Source: Argopecten irradians (lineage: Eukaryota > Mollusca > Bivalvia > Pectinida > Pectinidae). Taken from it: DNA of 64,000 nt. The position numbers were made by a program, and so were the translations under genes. Below the pieces are notes generated by a model that ran no database searches, had not been told where the DNA came from, and saw only the letters and a list, made by a program, of their open reading frames with translations. How positions within the stretch are numbered: position 1 is the first letter of the stretch; every line of letters starts with the position of its first letter. Of this stretch, positions 10,982 through 21,371 are shown one piece after another. The stretch lies in contig NC_091146.1 in the NCBI RefSeq assembly GCF_041381155.1, positions 496,001-560,000 on the forward strand, written 5' to 3'.

Positions 10982-13276
10982 TTAGTCCAGTTCCTGGTAC
11001 TCATAGTCATATAACTCAGTGGCATCACTGTCATCCTCGACCTCTGAATCAACATCCTCAATACCTGTTATATTGTCACTAGTTGACTCGAATATCTGTT
11101 CTAGTGGTAGAGACTCACTATCGCATGCTTTACATGGACAAGATATTTCACAGATATCACAGCAAAAGTGAATAGGTTTGTCTTTAGCTCTAGATTCTGC
11201 CTGTTGTTCCTGTACTGTCAGAAATGGTTTCAATAGAGCCTTCCTTCTACAGAACTTTGTCGTGTATACAGTCTTGACTTCTTCTTCCACATTTCTTAAA
11301 CTATAGGAATTGTAGAGGAGCAAAGCAACCGATTGTGATCCATCACGTCCAGCACGTCCAGTTTGCTGCACAATATCTACAACATCTTGGTGCACCATAT
11401 AATATTACGCCATTTACATTGGCAATACCCATACCTAATGCACTGGTTGAGATTACTATTCTAAGCATGCCACAAGGATTGCACAGATCGTCCACAATTT
11501 TCTTCTTGATGGCATCAGGAGTCTCTGAATGAAACATCTCACAATACGATGAACAAAGGGGAACTTCTGATGTGAGATATGTGTAGATTTTAGATACATC
11601 CTTAATAGTGTTACAGTAAATGATGGTTCTAGGGAATGAATCCAGGAAATCTACCATCCATGCCATAGCCATATCCACTGAAGTTGGAATATGTTTCACC
11701 ACAATTTTGACATTATCCTTATCAGGAGATGCTCTAATTTCGATTGTGTCCTCTTTCAAATCCAAAACCTTCCGCACTCGTTTTGAAATTTTCTTTGTGC
11801 ATGTTGCACTAAGTGCCATTATGGATGCAGTTGGGAATACCGACCTAAGCTCGCCTAAATAGCTGAACCACTTCCTAAAAGCTGCATGGTCATCATGATC
11901 TAGTTCACCCCTATATGAATGAAAAATACCACAAATAAATATCATATAACATATTTATTTTCAATATTGCTAACAATGAGACTAATAATGCTTCTTTCTC
12001 ACATTTTACCCAAAGTCATTCCAAGCAGATCTTTACAGATAATTTTGAGCTATATATGTTGTTGCATTTAAATATACATAACATTCATACCACAGGTACT
12101 GTAATGATCATGATGTTTCATGCCTGTTATAAACCCTAGGTTGATTTTTAATCCATCAAAAATATTTGTTTTACTGTGAAAGACTAATTGAAAGTAACTG
12201 AAATACCTAAATTGGCTAAAAGCTTAAATAAGAATTCTACAGGTATATGAACTAATTATAATTATGATTGTGCTGCCCATGCATGTATATGAAGCTTTTA
12301 AATCATCTAGTTTACTCACCAGCATGCAATGGTATGGAATTCATCTACAACAATTGTTGCAACATCAAACTTCCCTAAAAGTTCTCGGAATGACTCGTCA
12401 CCAACAAGTAATTCTGGCGGAGCAAACAGGTAGTCAAAGCATCCATGTTGTATTGCTGCATCTGTTTCCGGACTTCCATCTGTATCATATATAGGAAAAC
12501 CAATTACATGTAAATTAATTCTGGTTTTTATCTCAGTTACCAAGTTATCAGAAACAGAGAAATACAGTTTTTATAGGATATCAAACAAGTCATAATTAGT
12601 GTTTGAAATAAAATAAAGTACTGTAATTCTGCTTCTGTCAATCTGTTTTAATCAGGTTAGGTGTAAATTTATTGCTATTAGTAATAGCTATACAGAACTG
12701 GGGAAAATAATATTTCTGTTAAAAATGCTTGCGCTCAAAACCGACTCCTGAATCTTGCAGTGGTTGTTTATAACGATCATTTAAGCATATTGAAAACAGT
12801 TATGATCAGGTATAATTAAGTAGTTGCATAGTCTTCAAAGTTCAAATGATCCTTACAAACATATTCTGTAAGTTTCAGGCATCGGTAATCTCCAAATCAT
12901 AAACACGAGACTCGAGAAGTGAACATGACTGGTTTATTCTGTGTGGTCTAGAAATATAAACAATATAAATCCTACCTTGATATACAGCACGTATCCCTGG
13001 GATGTTACGAAGTCTTTCCACTTGGTCTTTCATCAAGGCAATCAATGGGCAACAAACTATTATTTTCTTAGCAAACACCGACCCGCTAGCGATCGCCACT
13101 TCCCTCAGTACAGATACAGCCATCTGATACGGCAATGACTTCCCAAACCCCGTTGGTAATATAGCCAAACAGTCCAGTCCTTCAATAATACAGCTAAGGA
13201 GCTCTTTCTGTTCCTTCTTTAACGTATCTACTTCGAACAACCGTAACACACTTTCAATCGCCTCGTCAGTCGCCAT
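10982..13276 (-). pseudogene. RecQ-like ATP-dependent DNA helicase, one frameshift
   Basis: Three exons with matching phases: 13276-12976, 12479-12320, 11910-10982, about 463 residues, starting at an ATG in good context (AAAATGGCG). Helicase motifs in order: LPTGFGKS (Walker A, residues 40-47), PLIALMKDQ (Ia), VVDEFH (II, residues 144-149; DEFH where RecQ usually has DEAH or DEVH), ALSAT (III), TIIYCNTIKDV (IV), STSALGMGIA (V), QQTGRAGRDG (VI). A Cys-rich tail (HFCCDICEISCPCKAC) suggests the RecQ zinc subdomain; an acidic tail follows. Between LYGAP and DVVDIVQQ the frame shifts by one or two bases near 11386-11392. It could be a recent pseudogene or an assembly error. Expected role by family: 3'-5' DNA unwinding. 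It is head to head with a PIF1-like helicase gene. Confidence 0.8.
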
Positions 13277-13758
13277 TTTGAAACTAATCCCGACGTCTCG
13301 TTTGTTAGCTGCAATTTGATTGGCTAATACTACTTTTGAATATTCCGTTGCAAAAGGTCACCTGGACGTGACCTCCTATCGGGTTTTCTCAGATCTTCAT
13401 AGCGTAAGCGTATTGAAGAGCTGGTTTTAATCAGATTGACTTTGGGCAGGACGATTTTTACCACAATTTTTCAGTTATTTTTTAAGTACTTACTGTGGTC
13501 AGATTTTCACAACACATACGCCGATATTTCCATTATGAATCGTAGTTTAAGTATTCATATAGTTACAATGATTAATCCGTTACAGTTTGAGGTTATTAAA
13601 CACTTTTGTCACCAGCTTTGAAATTTTCCGCCATCAGGACGGTTCGTAGGACCGCAAGTAGGTGAGTGTTCCGCAGTGAATGACTGTTCGGAACTCACAT
13701 TGACACCGATTATACCGTGTTCCGAGTAGAAAAAGTTCGAGAAAACTGTAAGCAAAAC
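13277..13758. promoter_or_regulatory. Divergent intergenic region between RecQ-like and PIF1-like genes
   Basis: About 480 bp separates the two start codons, so the genes probably share a bidirectional promoter. An inverted CCAAT-type box (ATTGGCTAAT) lies at about 13319. No TATA box is obvious. A short open frame at 13436-13621 has no recognisable content. Promoter function is inference from the head-to-head arrangement. Confidence 0.4.
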
Positions 13759-14490
13759 ATGGATACAAGACTAAATGAGTTAAATGACCATAATGTCATC
13801 CTTACCGGGTATCCTGGGACGGGGAAATCATATACTGTAGCCAAGTTTATAGATTTGTCTGTTCAAGGGTAAGAAAGTAGTTGCCACTGCAAGTACGGGT
13901 AAAGCTGCAGTAGTTTTGACGGAGGCACTGGAAAAGCTTAATGTTCACAAGACTTGTGTAACAATTCACAAATTCTTTGGAATTTTAGATGGACGGTTTA
14001 GTAATGATGAGATGAATGAGCTGATGTTCAATGATGAAAGGTATGAAAAAAGGAAAAGAGAACTGCTGGAAACATGCATTTATCATCGACGAAGTAAGCA
14101 TGATCAGTAAAAAAAACATTTGAGCAGGTTGAACATATATCTAGAGCAGTGAAAAACAATGATAGACCATTCGGTGGTATGCAGGTTGTGTTATGTGGAG
14201 ACTTTTATCAGCTTCCGCCCGTACCTTCCCCACATTATGGTGATGATGGCAGTTATGTTTTTTCATCTGACCTCATAGATTGTTTTCACCATGTAGACCT
14301 GACTACGGTGCATCGCCAAAGAGACGAGGACTTATCTCGTGCAATAAGTGAGGTTGCAAGGTAAAGTTTGCAGTAGCAGTTACAGTATAGATAAACGTTG
14401 AAATCAATGTTTATAGTTCAAGTTTATGTACAAATTATGGTTATCAATTTATTAACTAAAAAGATTAGATGTATTGTCATGGATTACAAT

Positions 14491-15008
14491 GTTTGTTTGT
14501 TTGTTTGTTTGATTTATTAACGTCCTATTAACAGCTATGGTCATGTAAGGACGGCCTCCCATGTATGCGGTGCGAGGTGAGTGTACTGGGAGACTGCGGT
14601 ATGTTCGTGTTGTGTCTTCCTGTATAGTGGAACTGTTGCCCTTTTTATAGTGCTATATCACTGAAGCATGCCGCCGAAGACACCAAGCAACACACCCCAC
14701 CCGGTCACATTATACTGACAACGGGCGAACCAGTCGTCCCACTCCCTGTATGCTGAGCGCTAAGCAGGAGCAGAAACTACCACTTTTATAGACTTTGGTG
14801 CGTCTCGGCCAGGGGACAGAACCCAGAGCCTTCCTCACAGGGGCGAACGCTCAACTCAAGGCCAAAAGTGAGGCGGTGCCAAGGGAGGCATTAGGAAAGA
14901 TAAAGTCAGTTAGGAAGAAGAGAAAAGATAAGATCCTAAATATAGTCGCCTTTTACGATCATGCAATAGGGGCAGCAGGTACAATTCTAACGCCCTACCT
15001 GCAGGGCC
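14491..15008 (-). repeat. Interspersed repeat with (CAAA)n tail, longer copy
   Basis: Starts on the plus strand with (GTTT)n, then GATTTATTAACGTCCTATTA; read on the minus strand this is a 3' tail ending in CAAACAAAC, as in non-LTR-type repeats. The segment 14645-14849 is present in reverse complement at 24473-24676. The region near the tail (CGTCCTTACATGACC on the minus strand) matches the 3' part of the SINE at 6694. It lies in the PIF1-like intron. The open frame at 14795-15064 is not recognisable and is treated as repeat sequence. Confidence 0.6.
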
Positions 15009-15158
15009 AAGACAATGGATTTAATACTAATTTACTTCTACATAATGAAATTTGGATATCATAAACAAATCACATTGAATAAATCCTGGTGAAAATGTGG
15101 CACTCAATATTTCTCCTTGGTGAAGACCAATATATGCCCTAGTATGCCCCATCTTGTG

Positions 15159-15385
15159 ACTACACATAGCTCCTGAGCAATAACCTTTTCAAAATTATCA
15201 GTCTGTTTTAACATAAAGATGTATACATACATGTACATGTATACACCATTTATAATACCAAAATCAAGTAAATTTGTTATGAAATAATTTACATTTTATA
15301 AATGATATATAATGTACATTTGTTTGCTCATTTCGAAATGCATGGGGTCATGTTGGCCGAGTGGTTAAGCGTGTCACCGCCAATA
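15159..15385. repeat. Left copy of a 227-bp target-site duplication
   Basis: From ACTACACATAGCTCCTGAGC to GTCACCGCCAATA this stretch is nearly identical (a few differences, for example ACACC/ACAAC, TTTACA/TTTCA, GTTGG/GTGGG) to 17525-17750. The two copies exactly flank the LINE fragment at 15386-17524. It includes the first part of the tRNA-derived head of the SINE that is intact only on the right. Confidence 0.8.
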
Positions 15386-17524
15386 TTTTTTGTTTGTTTG
15401 TTTGTTTGAGTTTTACGGCCCATCGACAACTAAGGTCATTTAGGGCCAAACTACAGGTCATGCATTAATATCAGGATAAAAGTTCAGGGTAAGAAAAAGC
15501 AAGTAAGGACTAAAACACAGATTGTAAACGTTAATTTGATAAAAAAAAGAAGGTTTGCATGGGATAAAATAAATTTTGGCTAAAACACATAAGAAAACTC
15601 ATGCACAATGTTGATGAAACGATGAAATGTTGAGTTGATACGATGTATGATGAGAAAACGTTCATATTTTGCTTAAAATACCGATCTCTTTGAGTAATTA
15701 AAAATACGATTATGTCTCACGGCATGAAACAAAGTGTACATGTCGGAGACATCGTAGTATTTATCTCGTATGTGTTTAAAATCAATACAATGCAATAAAA
15801 TATGCTCCACTGTGAGAGGAGAATCACATGCATGGCATGTAGGAGGATCCTCCCCTCTCAATAGATAGGAATGTGTAAAATATGTGTGTCCAGTTCGGAG
15901 CCGAGAGAGAACAACTTCCTCTCTGCGGTCTCTCCGACTGGACAGTTTAGGATTAAGTGTAGGTTGAATTTTAAACAGTTTATTGTTTGTTTCGGTAGAC
16001 CACCTTTGTTGCCAATGGTGTTTGATGGCTGACTGAATTGAAGGTTTGATGTCGGTGTATGGTAGTTTCAAATCTGTTTGTGCTAGGCGAAGAGCAGTCT
16101 TAGCTGCTTTATCAGCCTGTTCATTCCCCTTTATACCCACATGACTGGGAATCCAGAGATAAGTAATTTGAGTTTTAGAAGATAATCAAAATGTTCGGAT
16201 TAAAAGATTTTGGATTAGAGTATTTCTAGGGCTTCTTGATTTCAAAGCCTGAAGAACCGAAAGAGAGTCTGAACAGATGATTGCCTTTTCAATGCGGTGT
16301 TCTTCGATATGGTCAAGCGCCAGACCGATAGCACATGCTTCCGCAGAGAAAATGGAGGCAATATCCGGGAGTCGGATAGAGGAGCAGTGATTAGATGTAC
16401 AGCATGCTGCCGCAACTTTATCACCATCTTTTGATCCGTCAGTGTAGATCTGAACATGGTCAGGGAAAGCCCTAATGCACTCCCGAAAGGAGGATTTGCG
16501 TTCTTCGGGTAATGCACTGGATTTTGCCCTCTCATGTAGAGATAAATTGATATCAGGTGTTTGAATGAGCCATGGTGGTACATCCGATACGGTGTACTCG
16601 TCAATGGTATCGAGAGTTATATTAAGTTCCAGCAAAAATTTTGAAATTCTGATGCCATATGTAGGTATGAGCTTTTGATTTTGTGTAAATATTTCTTGGT
16701 GTTGTGGATTGAATACAAGGTTAAATGCAGGATTTTTGGGGTTGGATTTCAGTTGAGCAGCATACTGTAAGGATAATTTCTTTCGTCGATCGTCTAGAGA
16801 TGGCTCATTAGCTTCCACATGGAGACTCTTCACAGGTGTTGTTCGAAAAGCTCCAAGTGCCAGACGCAGTCCCTGATTCTGTATAGGGTCAAGCATCTGT
16901 AGATAGGAGCTGCGAGCCGATCCATAGACAATAGAGCCGTAGTCAAGTTTTGATCTAATAAGTGCCCGATAGATACGTAGAAGCATTTCACGGTCTGCAC
17001 CCCAATCAGAATGGGAAAGAACTCGTAGAATGTTCAGCGCCTTCGAGCACTTATCCTTCAGATGTTTGATATGTGGAACAAAGGACAGTTTCGAATCAAA
17101 TATTAATCCAAGAAATTTAGTTTGTTCAACTACTGGAATTTTAATTCCATTGAGTGTGAGGTCAGGATCATTGTGTGGTTTTCGTTTTTGACAGAAGTGC
17201 ATACAGACAGTTTTTGATCTTGAAAATCTGAAGCCATTTTCGTCAGCCCAATTTTGTAATTTGCCTAAACATTGTTGTAGTTGTCGTTCTATAGTGTGCA
17301 TGTTTTTTGATCTGTAACAGATCAAGAAATCATCCACAAATAGAGACCCTTCCGTAGATTGGCCAAGACATTTGGTTATGCTGTTAATTTTTAGTCCAAA
17401 AAGTGTGACGGACAAGATACCACCCTGAGGGACGCCCATCTCCTGTGTTTCTGTTTCTGAATAAGTTGAACCCGTTCGAACTTTGAAATGCCTGTCAGAT
17501 ATAAAATTTGATATAAACTTTGGC
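15386..17524 (-). mobile_element. 5'-truncated LINE (reverse transcriptase and RNase H), minus strand
   Basis: Read on the minus strand, coding starts within the reverse transcriptase (PKFISNFISDRHFKVRTG), passes GVPQGGILS and the catalytic FVDD motif, then an RNase H domain (IYTDGSKDG, SAEACAIGLA, ICSDSLSVL, WIPSHVGIKGNEQADKAAK) and a CxxC...H...H...C end (CHACDSPLTVEHILLHC). The 3' tail is (CAAA)n at 15386-15410. A stop at 16186-16188 replaces the CGA present in the 26-kb copy, and a 1-base change alters the C-terminus (stop at 15673). APE-type LINE with RNase H, so an I/Nimb-like or related clade is likely. The 227-bp flanking repeats mark its insertion in a SINE within the PIF1-like intron. 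Confidence 0.85.
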
Positions 17525-17750
17525 ACTACACATAGCTCCTGAGCAATAACCTTTTCAAAATTATCAGTCTGTTTTAACATAAAGATGTATACATACATGT
17601 ACATGTATACAACATTTATAATACCAAAATCAAGTAAATTTGTTATGAAATAATTTCATTTTATAAATGATATATAATGTACATTTGTTTGCTCATTTCG
17701 AAATGCATGGGGTCATGGTGGCCGAGTGGTTAAGCGTGTCACCGCCAATA
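17525..17750. repeat. Right copy of the 227-bp target-site duplication
   Basis: Matches 15159-15385. The boundary with the LINE is at GGC/ACTACAC (17524/17525). On the right the identity stops at CCGCCAATA, inside the intact SINE, showing that the LINE landed within the SINE's tRNA-like head. Confidence 0.8.
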
Positions 17751-17913
17751 ATCACTAGCCCTCCATCTCTTGGTTCAGAGTTCAAATCCCATGTGGGGCA
17801 GTTGCCAGGTACCGACCGCTGGTCGATGGTTTTCTACGGGTACTCTGGCTTCCTCCAAAACGTCCTTGAATGACCTTGGCTGTTTTTAGGAAGTAAAACT
17901 TAAACAAACAAAA
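17709..17913 (+). mobile_element. tRNA-derived SINE
   Basis: A-box TGGCCGAGTGGTTAAGC and B-box-like GGTTCAGAGTTCAAATCC in a tRNA-Leu/Ser-like head, then GTGGGGCAGTTGCCAGGTAC and a 3' part CCTTGAATGACCTTGGCTGT ending in AAACAAACAAA. The 3' part resembles the 3' end of the LINE family in this window (CCTAAATGACCTTAGTTGTC ... AAACAAAC), which suggests LINE-dependent mobilisation. The head is split by the LINE target duplication at 17750. Confidence 0.7.
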
Positions 17914-18694
17914 TGAAATACATCTTGTTACGCTTGTTGTAAGGTGGTAGTTTACATGGTATACACTTTCCTTATAGATCTTTTGCATTAATTTATGTTC
18001 AATTTCAGAGGTCAGTTAAAGGAAGACGGCACTTTCCTTCTCCGTCGACTTGCGCGACCTCTACCTCCTGGTGATCCACCTATCCACTTATATGGCAATA
18101 ACCTTGATGTTGATATTCACAATGCTCGGTGTCTAATGGATTTGGAAGGTACACAATTTTATCATATTTCATGCATACAATGAAGTTTATTCAAGCACAA
18201 GGGTTTGTTATGTACGGAAGCCCAGAAATGCCATTGGAGGGGGGGAGTTAATTTTATCTGGCGGCCGCCACTTAATTGGCTGCTTGTGTTATAGAAACAA
18301 ATAATTGGAAATGAATTTTTCTACATTTTTTATTTTCAAATCCCCATACCTCTGATGAGTATAATAAAACTGTCATTACAAGTGAATCAAATATTTTCAG
18401 TTTAAGATGAACAGGAAGAGATACATTCCTTTATTTCTTATACAGTGTTCCAGCTAGGTCGGTTTAGCAGGGCGCGGCGCCCTGCCCTTAATTCCCAGCG
18501 CCCTGCCCTTTTTCCTAACGCCCTGCCCTTTTCCCCCATCGCCCTGCCCCTTTTTCGATTTCCCCATACTGTCCCGATATCGTCGGCCCAAATTCCGGAC
18601 TTAGCAAGTCTAGCTAACACAACTTCCTGCTTCCTGTTTGCTCGCGCATATCATTGATGTCTTCAACTTCCGACTCACAATAAACAAATTTACA

Positions 18695-20360
18695 ATGTTT
18701 TTATCTCGCCAAGAACTCAACAAATCGGCAAAGAAATGTCACGATCTTTTGTGGATGTTCAGGTATGTAGTTATATGCAATTTTCGTCATATATTTTGAT
18801 ACATTTTTGCCTCGATCGCTTCAAAATCGGCGTGGCATTTTCGCGTGTCGGCTTTTCTTTGATGTGCAAAAAGTAAATAAATTCACAAAATAAGAAGCTT
18901 TATCGATCAAGAAGCGAGATTCTGAATTGGCAATTATTATTCTATGCCACCGATAACACTTTGGAATTGATATCTTGCGTAATTTGTCGTTTAATTATAG
19001 ATTTTATGGTAGTGTGAGCCGTGAGGCATGGCTTCGTTAAGGTTCATGTAATGGCTTTAAACAGTGTTTTTTTGCAAGCCTAAAACTCATTACTGTGCTT
19101 CAATTGAATAGAACTAATTTCATTAATTGTTGGTATATACCCTGGCTAACTGTCAGTCTTGCTGTTGATATGTAATTTGTGAAGCTGCGTGTAAAATACA
19201 GTAAAATATGAGAAAAATGTATATTTCTGGAGAAGACATAGAACTCGTGTGAATTGCATTGATGGAACCAAATAATCATGCCATCGTGTTCAGTTGTGAA
19301 TATGCCAGGTACTCCAACAGTTTGTTTGGCAAAATCGGACCAGCAAATAGCGCAGGAGCCTAGTGTAGTAAATGCAAATGGCTGCTATAAATGGCGGATC
19401 GAAAATATCGCATATAAGAAGCCATCTCAATTGATACAAATGTTTTTAAAGACACCATAAGGTACTCTGAACATAACAAGAAGACTCTTCACGAAAAAAA
19501 TAGTTCAAACAATCTGTTTGGGGCGAAAAATGCAAATTTCCGGAAAGAGCCTCAAAGTCCACATTTTAACTATTTTTTTTCGTAAATATTCTTCTTGTCA
19601 TGTTCAGAGTACCTTATAGTGTATATAAGAGCACTTGTATCAATTAAAATGTCTTCTTATATGCTATATTTGTGATCCGCCATTTAAAGCAGCCATTTGC
19701 ATTTACAACAATAGGCTCCTGCGCTATTCGCTGGTCCTATTTTGCCAAACAAACTGTTGGAGTACCTGGCATAGTCACTACTGAACACGATAGCATGTTT
19801 ATTTGGTGCCATCAATGCAATTCACACGAGTTCTATGTCTTCTCCAGAAATATACATTTTTCTCTTATTTTACTGAAATTTACAAGCAGCTTCACAAATT
19901 ACTTATGAACAGTAAGACTGACAGTTAGCCAGGGTATATACCAACAATTAATGAAATTAGTTCTGTTCAATTGCAGCACAGTAATGCGTTTTAGGCTTGC
20001 AAAATATCACTGGTTAAAGCCATTACATGAACCTTAAGTCCAGGCACAAATTACTCCAAATACAATGAGTTATTTCAGTCATCGAATTCCTCATTTAATT
20101 CTGATACATTTATTTAAACTTAATTTGAACAAAAAGTATTACTATAAGCCGTATTTTTCGTTCACTGCGTATAAAATACTTATTTATTTCATGACCAGTA
20201 GGCCTATCTTAAACGTTAATTCAGAGACATGCAATTTCAAATAATTAACATTGAGAATAAAATTTGAAGAATGGTCCAATTGTTTAATATTTTGGTTTTC
20301 TTTTTAATTTGTAGAGCTTCCTTCTACTCCATAGATGACAAATCTGATGCTGAGGACTAG
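18695..20360 (+). CDS. Putative 37-residue two-exon ORF inside the transposon
   Basis: An ATG at 18695 opens 22 codons (MFLSRQELNKSAKKC...) up to a good donor, CAG followed by GTATGT at 18763. A pyrimidine-rich acceptor (TTTTTAATTTGTAG) at 20314 joins in phase to 20315-20360 (ASFYSIDDKSDAED, then TAG). The product is small, charged, with no signal peptide or known motif; I do not recognise it. It may be a fragment of a captured host gene, a remnant first exon of a transposase, or chance. The 1.55-kb intron contains the TTAA hairpin. Confidence 0.3.
19037..20037. mobile_element. TTAA-flanked 1-kb palindromic MITE
   Basis: Two arms of about 470 bp are inverted copies of each other around a centre near 19507-19566. 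The outer ends are TTAAGGTTCATGTAATGG on the left and the complement ending CATTACATGAACCTTAA on the right. The TTAA at both ends fits a 4-bp target duplication as used by piggyBac or Kolobok transposons. Arm identity is high with scattered substitutions and small indels. No protein is encoded. It is nested in the 2.9-kb transposon. Confidence 0.75.
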
Positions 20361-21371
20361 TACTCCTGATGTCCAGCGCTAGCTTCACATTTGAACACCT
20401 CACAACCAGCCTTATTTTATTGTGTGTCAGTGATTTAGTGTATGAGTGACAAATTTCCTAGGTTATATATACACATACTTTTATCAAAGAACTCTTTTTG
20501 AAGTCAATTACAATTGTTGTTAACTACTTAATTTGGACATGCAACTTTGTTACAATTTGTATATATTTTTTAATTTCAATTTATTAACTTCTTGATATCA
20601 TGGATGGAAGTGTGTTTGTTTTAATATTGATAACTTGTAATGTCTGAGAGATGTGTAGGTATGTCTACTGAGTGCATGGTGAGATTACAGGGAGCTGTGG
20701 ATACATTGTTTTCAACATTTACTAGCTATATAGTTGTTAAATAAATTTAATTTAATTGAAAGAATTTTGTTTCTTCTCTTTTCATTCTGTAAATCCATTC
20801 AAGCTCATGGATAGAACTAAATTCTGAAACAAAATGGTAAACACATGATCACTTAAAGACAAATTGTGGCAATTTATAATACATGTACTTATTTGGTAAA
20901 TGTTACTTGATGCAAGACTGAATGGACTTTGTAAAGACAACACACATTGCAAAAACAAATATATGGAAGATGTTCTTGAAGCAAGACTTAAGGAATCAAC
21001 AGAGAGTACAGAGACAACTACAGAACTGAAACAAAGCAGATTTTGTGGCATTCTGTTAATCCAAATAGAAAATAAACAAATTATTATCAAAACAGTCAAC
21101 ATTTTCTTTCTATGTCTCAGACATTTTGGAGAATTCACAAAACACTCCCAAAGTCTACTTGATGCCATAATATATAGGTATTGATATTACAATCATTGAT
21201 GATTATGATGCAATGATATACATATTATACAGTTGTTTCTGATATTAGCTGTATGTCGTATATAAAATGCCCTAAAAGTTTTATGTCGCGGAAAAAAATG
21301 CCCTTTTTTTGCCCAGCACCCTGCCCTTTTCAAATCCTAGCTGGAACACTGATATAAATAAAACCATAAAA

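Larger units (their letters stand above)
13759..18148 (+). pseudogene. PIF1-like helicase, frameshifted and 3'-incomplete
   Basis: The first exon (13759-14360) starts at an ATG (ACATGG context) and encodes GYPGTGKS (Walker A, residues 17-24), ATASTGKAA, TIHKFFGI, IIDEVSMIS (motif II) and CGDFYQLPPV (motif III), the order typical of PIF1/RecD-type helicases. Three frameshifts are needed: an extra G at 13867-13869, a likely 2-base loss near 14075-14081, and an extra A in the A8 run at 14109-14116. The donor at 14361 (GTAAAG) joins in phase to 18009-18148, which encodes ARPLPPGDPPIHLYGNN and an NARCLMDLE segment fitting the family. The 3.6-kb intron holds a LINE, a SINE and another repeat. The C-terminal helicase domain is not found downstream, where a 2.9-kb transposon lies. 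Confidence 0.7.
18443..21351. mobile_element. 2.9-kb DNA transposon with 16-bp TIRs (hAT-like ends)
   Basis: Perfect 16-bp terminal inverted repeats, CAGTGTTCCAGCTAGG at 18443 and its complement ending at 21351. Both ends carry several GCCCTGCCC subterminal repeats (18480-18550 and 21313-21330). CAGTG ends suggest hAT, but no 8-bp target duplication is visible; the flanks share only ATA. No transposase is recognised, so it is non-autonomous. It contains a TTAA-flanked 1-kb hairpin (19037-20037) and a possible two-exon mini-ORF. An open frame at 20900-21184 has no recognisable content. It lies just downstream of the last recognised PIF1-like exon. Confidence 0.65.

Noticed and set aside
13759-18148. 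PIF1-like gene as the helicase of an autonomous Helitron driving the elements here
   Set aside because: No HUH Rep domain or Helitron ends around it; it is spliced and stands alone with a short N-terminus, unlike Rep-helicase fusions.
20782-21184. Overlapping open frames of 94 and 128 codons on opposite strands
   Set aside because: No recognisable motif, opposite frames overlap, and they lie inside a non-autonomous transposon in AT-rich sequence.
18443-21351. Confirmed hAT element with 8-bp target duplication
   Set aside because: The TIRs are clear but the 8-bp flanks (TTCTTATA and ATATAAAT) do not match; only ATA is shared, so the superfamily is left open.
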